The notes under the pieces: generated by a model
The model's database searches: none
Told to the model about the DNA's origin: nothing
The model's input: the letters and a program-made list of their open reading frames with translations, nothing else
Program-made: the position numbers and the translations under genes
Source of the DNA: JBJHBP01 sp050485685
GTDB lineage: Bacteria; Pseudomonadota; Gammaproteobacteria; Steroidobacterales; Rariloculaceae
Direction: 5' to 3'
Assembly (NCBI GenBank): GCA_050485685.1
Contig: JBJHBW010000059.1
Location: 1-6,588 of the forward strand
Length of the DNA stretch: 6,588 nucleotides
In this document: piece by piece, positions 1-5,808 of the stretch
How the letters are laid out: each line of letters opens with the position of its first letter
Numbering within the stretch: the first letter of the stretch is position 1

Positions 1-151
1 GTCTGTGATCGCACTGGCAACAGCGCTGGCAGCGCAGACCGTTCACCACTCCGGAACCTGGCGCAGCCTGCTGCAGTCCCTGCTGTTCGTGATGCTGGGC
101 CCGCCGTGGCTGCTGGCCGCGCTGTACCGAAGATTTCGCATTCCATACTAA
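1..151 (+). CDS. C-terminal fragment of an unidentified membrane protein
   Basis: Only the last 49 codons are in the window. The reading frame starts at base 2 and ends at the TAA at 149-151. The visible tail has an Ala/Leu-rich stretch (SVIALATALAA), a short polar linker with two histidines, and then a strongly hydrophobic segment (SLLFVMLGPPWLLAALY). It ends in a basic, probably cytoplasmic tail, YRRFRIPY. This is the pattern of an inner-membrane protein whose last helix is followed by positive residues. Too little is present to name a family. The gene runs the same way as the Nudix gene 28 bases downstream, so the two may share a transcript. The coding call rests on the open frame, the membrane-like composition and the tight spacing to the next gene. 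Confidence 0.6.
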   Translation, partial: SVIALATALAAQTVHHSGTWRSLLQSLLFVMLGPPWLLAALYRRFRIPY

Positions 152-170
152 CCCGCCGCGAACCGCCGTC

Positions 171-175
171 AGGAG
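171..175 (+). promoter_or_regulatory. Shine-Dalgarno site of the Nudix gene
   Basis: AGGAG lies four bases before the ATG at 180. It is the clearest ribosome binding site on the + strand of this window and fixes the start of the Nudix gene. The spacing is slightly short but workable. Confidence 0.7.
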
Positions 176-179
176 CACC

Positions 180-800
180 ATGTCGGATTCCTCCGCCAAA
201 CACTCACCCTGGACCATGCTGAGCCGACGCACGGTATACGAGAACCCGTGGATACGGGTGGAGGATCATCGCGTCATCAATCCCTCCGGCAGCGAGAGCC
301 AGTACGGCAAGGTCTGCTTCAGAAACATCGCTGTCGCGGTGATCGCTCTCGATGATCAGGACAACATTTTTCTGGTCGGCCAGCACAGGTACACGCTGGA
401 TCATTATTCCTGGGAGCTGCCCATGGGTGGTGCGAGGAAGGGTCGTGCAGATGCCCGTGACGATGACACGGAGGCCGGCGAACATCCACTGGCCGCGGCC
501 CGGCGCGAACTGCGCGAGGAAACCGGGCTGTCCGCGGCACGCTGGCGTGAGCTGATGCGCCTGCATACATCGAACTCGATCACTGATGAGCTTGGTATTG
601 TCTATGTGGCCGAGGATCTGACGCCCGGCGATCAGGCACCGGAACCCACGGAGGAACTGGCGGTCGGGGCTTTCCCGTTTGATGCAGTGGTCGCCCGGGT
701 GCTGGCCGGAAAGATCACGGACGCGATCTCGGTAGCGGCAATCCTTCGGCTCGCCCTGGAACGCTGTGCTGCGGCAGCGGAGGGGCTGGAAATCCGATGA
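180..800 (+). CDS. Nudix hydrolase, ADP-ribose pyrophosphatase-like, with an insertion in the Nudix box
   Basis: This 206-residue cytoplasmic enzyme should hydrolyse a nucleoside diphosphate linked to another group. The overall pattern resembles ADP-ribose/nucleotide-sugar pyrophosphatases, but the substrate cannot be read from sequence. The N-terminal part (ENPWIRVEDHRV, residues 21-32) and the core strand AVAVIALDDQDNIFLVGQHRY (about 51-71) fit that group. The catalytic Nudix helix is intact: E101, R109, E110, E113, E114, G116. Later signatures are LHTSNSITDE (128-137) and ITDAISVAAIL (179-189), which are common in this subgroup. Oddly, residues 89-100, an acidic stretch, separate GGARKG from EHPLAAARREL. 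Removing them restores the exact G-x5-E-x7-REUxEExGU spacing. The ATG at 180 has a good ribosome binding site. The gene ends 49 bases before the response regulator and is probably in the same operon. Family call is firm, substrate is not. Confidence 0.92.
   Translation: MSDSSAKHSPWTMLSRRTVYENPWIRVEDHRVINPSGSESQYGKVCFRNIAVAVIALDDQDNIFLVGQHRYTLDHYSWELPMGGARKGRADARDDDTEAGEHPLAAARRELREETGLSAARWRELMRLHTSNSITDELGIVYVAEDLTPGDQAPEPTEELAVGAFPFDAVVARVLAGKITDAISVAAILRLALERCAAAAEGLEIR
444..467 (+). repeat. Imperfect 12-base tandem repeat inside the Nudix gene
   Basis: Two adjacent 12-base units, 444-455 and 456-467, agree at 9 of 12 positions and stay in frame, encoding RADA then RDDD. They make up the first two thirds of the 12-residue insertion in the Nudix box. 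A local duplication could have produced the insertion, but a match this short could also arise by chance. Confidence 0.35.
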
Positions 801-849
801 CACGAACAACCCGGTGGACCCTGTGCCAGGCAGGCGCGAGAATCCATTC

Positions 850-1548
850 ATGACTGCCAGCAGACTGGTCGCCGTCGTCGAGGACGAAGCCGCGATTCGT
901 GATAATTACATCGCCGCCCTGCGTCGCCAGGGTTACCGCGTCAGCGGGTTCGCCTCGCGCCAGGATGCATTGACCTCGTTTCGCGATCGGCTCCCGGATC
1001 TTGTCATCATAGACATCAATCTCGGCGCCGAGGTCGAGGGTGGCTTTGAGCTGTGCCGCGAGCTGCGTGCGCGTTCGGCGCGTCTGCCCATCATTTTCCT
1101 GACGGCACGCGAAAGCGAGCTCGATGCGGTGTCGGGCCTGCGACTGGGCGCCGACGATTATCTGACCAAGAGCATCAGCATCGATCACCTGCTCGCCAGG
1201 GTCGCGACCCTTTTTCGGCGCATCGATGTATTGAGCTCCGAGGATGGCGCAAGTGAACCCCTGACACGTGGAGATCTTGTACTGGACCGCGACCGCATGA
1301 GCGCGATGTGGAAGGATCAGCCGGTGGGACTTACGCTGACGGAGTTCTGGGTCGTGCACGCACTGGCACAACACCCCGGCCACCTGCGCAATCGCGAACA
1401 GCTGATGAAGGCCGCGAATACCGTCATGGACGACAGCAGCGTCACGTCGCAGGTTAAACGCATACGCGCCAAGTTTGCGGCTGTGGACCCGGACTTCAAT
1501 GCAATAGAGACGGTCTACGGCATGGGCTATCGCTGGCGCACCGCATGA
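850..1548 (+). CDS. pdsR: OmpR-family response regulator, PdsR-like (proteobacterial dedicated sortase system)
   Basis: This 232-residue DNA-binding response regulator is the likely partner of the kinase encoded 27 bases downstream. Receiver domain, residues 5-125: acidic pocket E11-D12-E13, phosphoacceptor D55 (VIIDINLG), switch T85 (FLTARES) and conserved K107. K107 is followed by Ser instead of the usual Pro. Winged-helix domain, about 138-231: LTLTEFWVVHALAQHPGH, recognition-helix region DDSSVTSQVKRIRAKF and wing TVYGMGYRW. The phrases HPGHLRNREQLM and ETVYGMGYRW, together with GLRLGADDYL, match what I recall of the PdsR family (TIGR03787). In that family the pair usually lies near a proteobacterial sortase; none is visible here. 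The ATG at 850 is chosen because the receiver begins right after it. ATG 766 and GTGs 814 and 823 are in frame but would add a poorly structured extension. The upstream ribosome binding site is weak. The OmpR-type call is certain; the Pds assignment is from memory. Confidence 0.9.
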   Translation: MTASRLVAVVEDEAAIRDNYIAALRRQGYRVSGFASRQDALTSFRDRLPDLVIIDINLGAEVEGGFELCRELRARSARLPIIFLTARESELDAVSGLRLGADDYLTKSISIDHLLARVATLFRRIDVLSSEDGASEPLTRGDLVLDRDRMSAMWKDQPVGLTLTEFWVVHALAQHPGHLRNREQLMKAANTVMDDSSVTSQVKRIRAKFAAVDPDFNAIETVYGMGYRWRTA

Positions 1549-1575
1549 TCCGCCTGCCACCATCGCACTAGTCGG

Positions 1576-3702
1576 ATGTCGCTGCGCACGCAACTGCTGC
1601 TGGTCGCTCTGCTCACTCTGGTGCTGCCGTGGGCGGGATGGCGCTACGTCACCGAGATGGAGGGCGTGCTGCGCACCGGACTGGAGCAGTCACTGCAGGC
1701 CAGTGCAACGACGATGGCCGGCGCGTTCGCACCGGCAACGCAGATCGCGGCCCGTCATCCCGGCAGCGACGGCGAGGCGGTCATTTACGCGCACGCCCTG
1801 CCCGCCGCGCCGCGAGTCGACGGCTATCGCGACGACTGGGGCCTTGGCGAGGAACACGACAGACCGCTGGGAAACAACGGCAGGTTCAGGGCCGGCATCT
1901 ACGACCGCCACCTCTACCTGCACGTGGACATTGCGGATTCGCAGGTGGTGTATCCCCGCGCACCGGGACAGTCGCCCTACGGCGACCGGCTGCTGCTGGC
2001 AACCGGCGTCGATACTCAGCGCTGGCTGGTCCTGAATACGGCCGCGCCCGGTGTGGTGCCGGCACGCGGCACTTCGCCCCCCGCCTTTCTGCCCGGCAAT
2101 ACGATAGAAGAACGCGTGTTTGCGGTCTGGGTGACAACGCAGGCCGGCTATGCGGCAGAAGTTCGCATACCTCTGGAGCTGCTCGGCTCCGAACCCGTGC
2201 TGGGCCTGGGCGTGGTGGATGTCACGCCGGGCAGCGGTGCTGACGCAGGCGGCTACACCGCATCGCTGGCGACATCGTGGCGTCATCCCCAGTTCGCACC
2301 AGGACCACTGATCTACCAGCAACCCGAGCTCGCCGGGATTGCCGCGCCGTTCCTGCAGCCGGGCCGACGCCTGCGCATCGTCGATGCCCAGGGCTGGGTG
2401 CTTTACGACGGCGGGTCGCTGAGATCGATCCCGCGCCCGGACATGCCGGCAGACGACGAACAGGGCTTCTTTGCGAATCTGCTGCGCCTGATTCTCAGCC
2501 GTGAGGATCCGACCTATGACGGCTTCGAGCAGCCGCCCGGATTTCTCGCCGAGCCGGCGCTGCGTACCGCATTGAACGGCGAGGCACAAACCCGCTGGTA
2601 CCGGCGCAGTACGGACGCCAGCTCCATCGTGGCCGCAGCGGTGCCGATCGTGGGCACCCAGGGCGTGCAGGGCGCGCTGATCCTGGAGACCGGCAGCGAC
2701 GCTATCCTGACACTGACCAACGACGCGCTGGTGCGGCTGCTGGGGTTCACGCTGCTGGCCAGTGTAGTGGCCGCGCTGGCGCTGCTTGGATATGCGACCT
2801 GGCTGTCGGTGCGTATTCACCGGCTGGCGTACGCGACCGGCACGGCCATGGGGCCGAAAGGCGATATCAGGGCATCCGTGCCGGGCCAGAAGGCGCGCGA
2901 TGAAATCGGTGCGCTGTCGCGCAGCGTGGGCGACCTGCTGCGTCGCCTGCGCGATTACACGGACTACCTGCGCAGCCTCAAGGGCAAGCTCGCGCACGAA
3001 CTGCGCACTCCGCTGGCCGTCGTGTCCACGTCGCTGGACAACATAGCCCGCGAACAGCCGCCGGCAGCGCTGGCACCGTATCTGGGCCGCATACGCGAAG
3101 GAACGGAGAGACTGGATGCGCTGATCAACGCAATGAGCGAGGCCACCGCAATAGAACAGGCGGTGACCGACACCGCAAGGCAGCGCTTCGATCTGGCGGA
3201 GGTCATCAGCAGCTGCGTGATTGCGTACCGCGACGTGCATGCGAAACGCCGCTTCCGGCTCGACGGCAACGGCTTTTCCGGCTCCAGCGCCATTGGCGGT
3301 GCCGGTTCCGGCACGATGATCGCTGGCTCCCCGGACCTGATCGCGCAGATGCTGGACAAGCTCATCGACAATGCCGTCAGCTTCAGCCCGGACGACAGCG
3401 AGATCGTTGTCGAACTGAAGCACGAAGGCGGGCTGGTTGAGCTGGCGATGACAAACGAAGGTCCACCGCTGCCCGAACACATGAAAGACCAGCTGTTCGA
3501 CTCACTGGTTTCCGTACGCGACCACGACGGCCGGTCGAATCGCCACCTCGGCCTCGGTCTCTACATCGTAGCCCTGATCGTTCGTTTCCACGGCGGCACC
3601 GTGTCCGCAACCAACCGCGACGACAACAAAGGCGTCACCATCCGCGCACAGTTCCCCGCCGCGGCGCACGATCCTTCACCCGCATCAAAGTCCCGAGGGT
3701 GA
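1576..3702 (+). CDS. pdsS: Membrane sensor histidine kinase with CBM9-like sensor, PdsS-like
   Basis: This 708-residue inner-membrane kinase should phosphorylate the adjacent regulator. In order: first membrane helix, residues 5-21, followed by YVTEMEG; a CBM9-like extracytoplasmic beta-sandwich, about 72-240 (RVDGYRDDW, YDRHLYLHVDIAD); a Cache-like segment, about 260-380 (LRIVDAQGWVLYDGG, VPIVGTQGVQGALILE); second helix, about 388-411; HAMP, about 412-463; DHp domain with the phosphorylated H474 in KLAHELRTPL; and an ATPase domain with N-box N599 (LDKLIDNA) and G2 box GLGLYIV (659-665). The G1 box reads NEGPP (627-631) instead of DxGxG. A Gly/Ser-rich stretch (564-579) precedes the N-box. 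Length and layout fit my recollection of the dedicated sortase kinase family (TIGR03785, about 700 residues). There is no clear ribosome binding site before the ATG, so translation may be coupled to the regulator gene. The CBM9 and Cache assignments are by pattern only. Confidence 0.9.
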   Translation: MSLRTQLLLVALLTLVLPWAGWRYVTEMEGVLRTGLEQSLQASATTMAGAFAPATQIAARHPGSDGEAVIYAHALPAAPRVDGYRDDWGLGEEHDRPLGNNGRFRAGIYDRHLYLHVDIADSQVVYPRAPGQSPYGDRLLLATGVDTQRWLVLNTAAPGVVPARGTSPPAFLPGNTIEERVFAVWVTTQAGYAAEVRIPLELLGSEPVLGLGVVDVTPGSGADAGGYTASLATSWRHPQFAPGPLIYQQPELAGIAAPFLQPGRRLRIVDAQGWVLYDGGSLRSIPRPDMPADDEQGFFANLLRLILSREDPTYDGFEQPPGFLAEPALRTALNGEAQTRWYRRSTDASSIVAAAVPIVGTQGVQGALILETGSDAILTLTNDALVRLLGFTLLASVVAALALLGYATWLSVRIHRLAYATGTAMGPKGDIRASVPGQKARDEIGALSRSVGDLLRRLRDYTDYLRSLKGKLAHELRTPLAVVSTSLDNIAREQPPAALAPYLGRIREGTERLDALINAMSEATAIEQAVTDTARQRFDLAEVISSCVIAYRDVHAKRRFRLDGNGFSGSSAIGGAGSGTMIAGSPDLIAQMLDKLIDNAVSFSPDDSEIVVELKHEGGLVELAMTNEGPPLPEHMKDQLFDSLVSVRDHDGRSNRHLGLGLYIVALIVRFHGGTVSATNRDDNKGVTIRAQFPAAAHDPSPASKSRG

Positions 3703-3723
3703 TCTGCGACACGGTCGAGTCAC

Positions 3724-4317
3724 TCACCTCAGCTCGTCAGGCCCAAACCGCACCCCGGTCCCCCCGGCCCCGCAATACCCGGCCGGATTCTTCGCCAGAT
3801 ACTGCTGGTGATAATCCTCGGCATACCAGAATCGCGTCGCAGCAGTGATCTGCGTTGTAATCTCGCCGCGGCCGGCCGCGCTCAGATGCTGCTGAAACAG
3901 CGCGCGACTGCGCACCGCCAGTTCGTGCTGCTGAGCGTCAAAGGTGAAGATCGCAGAACGATACTGGCTGCCGATATCGTTCCCCTGACGCATGCCCTGG
4001 GTCGGATCGTGTGACTCCCAGAACAGTTTCAGCAGCTGGGCAAAGGTGATCTGCCCGGGTCGGAACACGATCAGCACGACTTCGGCGTGGCCGGTACCGC
4101 CACCGCAGACGCGGCGATAGTCCGGGTTGGCAAGGGTTCCGCCGGCATAGCCCACTGCGGTGGTCACAACGCCCGGCTGTTGCCAGAACATGCGTTCCGG
4201 CCCCCAGAAACAGCCCATACCGAAAAGGGCTGTCTGCGAGCCTTCGGGAAACGGAGGTACAACCGGCACTGCGAGGACGGCATGCGCAGGCAGCGGTTCG
4301 CCCGGCGCCGCTATCAA
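3724..4317 (-). CDS. msrA: Peptide-methionine (S)-S-oxide reductase MsrA
   Basis: MsrA reduces the S-epimer of methionine sulfoxide in proteins and free methionine, using thioredoxin to reset its cysteines. In this 197-residue protein the catalytic motif GCFWG contains C36. Other active-site pieces are GYAGG (56-60), TGHAE with E79, ESHDPTQGMRQGNDIGSQYRS with D114 and Y119, and YAEDYHQQYL (165-174). The resolving cysteine is C182 in NPAGYCG. E. coli MsrA has a third cysteine eight residues further on; here that site is R190, so this is a two-cysteine form. The start is a TTG at 4317-4315, supported by GAGGA seven bases upstream. No ATG in frame precedes the active site except M34, inside the motif. 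The roughly 35-residue N-terminal lead is shorter than in E. coli but typical of the long form. The gene lies 64 bases behind gltD on the same strand and converges with the kinase gene. Confidence 0.95.
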   Translation of the reverse strand: MIAAPGEPLPAHAVLAVPVVPPFPEGSQTALFGMGCFWGPERMFWQQPGVVTTAVGYAGGTLANPDYRRVCGGGTGHAEVVLIVFRPGQITFAQLLKLFWESHDPTQGMRQGNDIGSQYRSAIFTFDAQQHELAVRSRALFQQHLSAAGRGEITTQITAATRFWYAEDYHQQYLAKNPAGYCGAGGTGVRFGPDELR

Positions 4318-4324
4318 CTGCGCG

Positions 4325-4329
4325 TCCTC
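4325..4329 (-). promoter_or_regulatory. Shine-Dalgarno site supporting the TTG start of msrA
   Basis: On the - strand GAGGA sits seven bases before the TTG at 4317. An ATG overlapping it (4331-4329) is out of frame and meets a stop after five codons. This site is the reason for choosing the TTG start. Confidence 0.6.
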
Positions 4330-4381
4330 ATTCGCTTGCCTGCTGCCGTCAATCAGAGGATCCCCCGATCAGAGCTGCCTC

Positions 4382-5794
4382 TCAGACACCAAGATAGCGC
4401 GCGATGCTCTTCGCCGCCTCACGCCCCTCGAATACAGCGGTGACCACGAGATCCGAACCGCGCACCATGTCACCGCCGGCGAACACCTTCGGGTTGGTCG
4501 TCTGGAAGCGGTTCTCACCGAGACGGCTCACGCGTATACGCCCGTTCGCATGCGTCTCGAGATTGAAATCGGTGAACCAGTCCGCCGGGCTGGGACGAAA
4601 ACCGAAAGCGATCACGACCGCGTCGGCCGCCAGCACCTTCTCGGTGCCGGGCACGACTTCAGGCCTTCGCCTGCCGCCGGGACCGGGCTCGCCAAGGCGG
4701 GTTTCAACGACTTTTACGCCCTCGACGGCCGTCTTGCCGACGATCTCAACCGGCTGGCGGTTGAAAAGGAACTGCACGCCCTCTTCCCTGCTGTTCATGA
4801 CTTCGCGGCGCGAGCCGGGCATGTTTTCCTCGTCGCGACGATAAACGCAGGTGACACGCTTTGCGCCCTGGCGAATCGCGGTGCGGTTGCAGTCCATGCC
4901 GGTGTCGCCACCGCCAAGCACGATCACGCGCTTGCCCTTGAGATTGACGAAACGGTGCGAGTCTTCTTCCAGATCCAGCTGCCGGCGGATGTTTCCGATC
5001 AGATACGGCAGTGCCTCGTACACACCGGGCAACTCCTCGCCCGGAAATCCGCCGCGCACGTACGTGTAGGTACCCAGACCGAGAAACACCGCGTCATATT
5101 CGTCGACCAGATCCTGGAACGGGATGTCACGACCGATTTCCGTGTTGAGCACGAACTCCACACCCATGCCGCGCATCAGTTCCTCGCGACGGTCCACGAC
5201 TTCCTTCTCCAGCTTGAACGGCGGGATCCCGAAAGTGAGCAGGCCGCCTATGCGCGGATAGCGGTCATACACGACCGGCTTGATGCCATTGCGCACCAGT
5301 ACGTCGGCAGCGCCAAGACCCGCCGGCCCCGCCCCGACCACGGCGACACGCTTGCCGGTGTCTTTCACGTCGGAAAGATCCGGCTTCCAGCCCTGCTTCA
5401 GCGCTTCATCGGTGATGTATTTCTCGATGTTGCCGATCGCGATCGCGCCCAGACCATCATTCAGCGTACACGCACCTTCACACAGGCGATCCTGCGGACA
5501 GATGCGGCCGCAGATCTCCGGCAGCGAGTTCGTGCGATGCGACAGCTCGGCGGCCTGGAAGAGGTTTCCCTCGTTGATCAGCTTCAGCCAGTTCGGAATG
5601 TAGTTGTGTACCGGGCACTTCCACTCGCAGTACGGGTTGCCGCAATCCAGGCAACGCCCGGCCTGGTCGGCCGCCTGCTCGGCGGCGTAATGACCGTAGA
5701 TTTCCCTGAACGTACGGATACGCTCTTCGGCCGCGGTCTTATCCGGGTCCTGGCGCGGAATCTCGAGAAATTGCAATGGACGTTTATCAGTCAT
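4382..5794 (-). CDS. gltD: Glutamate synthase [NADPH] small (beta) subunit
   Basis: GltD takes electrons from NADPH through FAD and passes them, via iron-sulfur clusters, to GltB, which makes glutamate from glutamine and 2-oxoglutarate in the cytoplasm. At 470 residues it has the usual length. The N-terminal cluster domain shows two cysteine sets: C48, C51, C56, C60 (CLDCGNPYCEWKC) and C95, C99, C105, C109 (CGRICPQDRLCEGAC). The FAD-binding motif is VVGAGPAGLGAA (152-163), the NADPH-binding motif is VLGGGDTGMDCNRTA (292-306), and the C-terminal FAD contact is FAGGDMVRGSDLVVTA (438-453). No expected residue is missing. The ATG at 5794 lies 14 bases after the gltB stop, with only a weak GGCGGA-like ribosome binding site, which fits translational coupling to gltB. 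It is also related to other FAD/NADPH subunits such as PreT-like proteins, but its place after gltB settles the identity. Confidence 0.97.
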   Translation of the reverse strand: MTDKRPLQFLEIPRQDPDKTAAEERIRTFREIYGHYAAEQAADQAGRCLDCGNPYCEWKCPVHNYIPNWLKLINEGNLFQAAELSHRTNSLPEICGRICPQDRLCEGACTLNDGLGAIAIGNIEKYITDEALKQGWKPDLSDVKDTGKRVAVVGAGPAGLGAADVLVRNGIKPVVYDRYPRIGGLLTFGIPPFKLEKEVVDRREELMRGMGVEFVLNTEIGRDIPFQDLVDEYDAVFLGLGTYTYVRGGFPGEELPGVYEALPYLIGNIRRQLDLEEDSHRFVNLKGKRVIVLGGGDTGMDCNRTAIRQGAKRVTCVYRRDEENMPGSRREVMNSREEGVQFLFNRQPVEIVGKTAVEGVKVVETRLGEPGPGGRRRPEVVPGTEKVLAADAVVIAFGFRPSPADWFTDFNLETHANGRIRVSRLGENRFQTTNPKVFAGGDMVRGSDLVVTAVFEGREAAKSIARYLGV

Positions 5795-5808
5795 GACAGA
5801 TCCGCCGC

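Noticed and set aside
766..849. N-terminal extension of the response regulator from ATG 766
   Set aside because: It would overlap the Nudix gene and add 28 polar residues before a receiver domain that begins normally after ATG 850.
715..1593. 292-codon open frame on the - strand
   Set aside because: It covers the well-supported response regulator gene on the opposite strand and has no family features.
1690..3480. 596-codon open frame on the - strand
   Set aside because: It is fully antisense to the histidine kinase gene, is rich in Arg, Gln and Ala, and shows no domain. It is a shadow of the real gene.
3695..3730. Possible bidirectional terminator between the kinase and msrA
   Set aside because: Only a bulged seven-pair stem with a loop of about 21 bases can be drawn (3695-3702 with 3724-3730), with no T run on either strand.
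4352..4374. Direct repeat ATCAGAG (4352-4358 and 4368-4374) with a small GATC palindrome between gltD and msrA
   Set aside because: The repeats are seven bases long and the palindrome has a four-base stem without a T run. This is too weak to call an operator or terminator.
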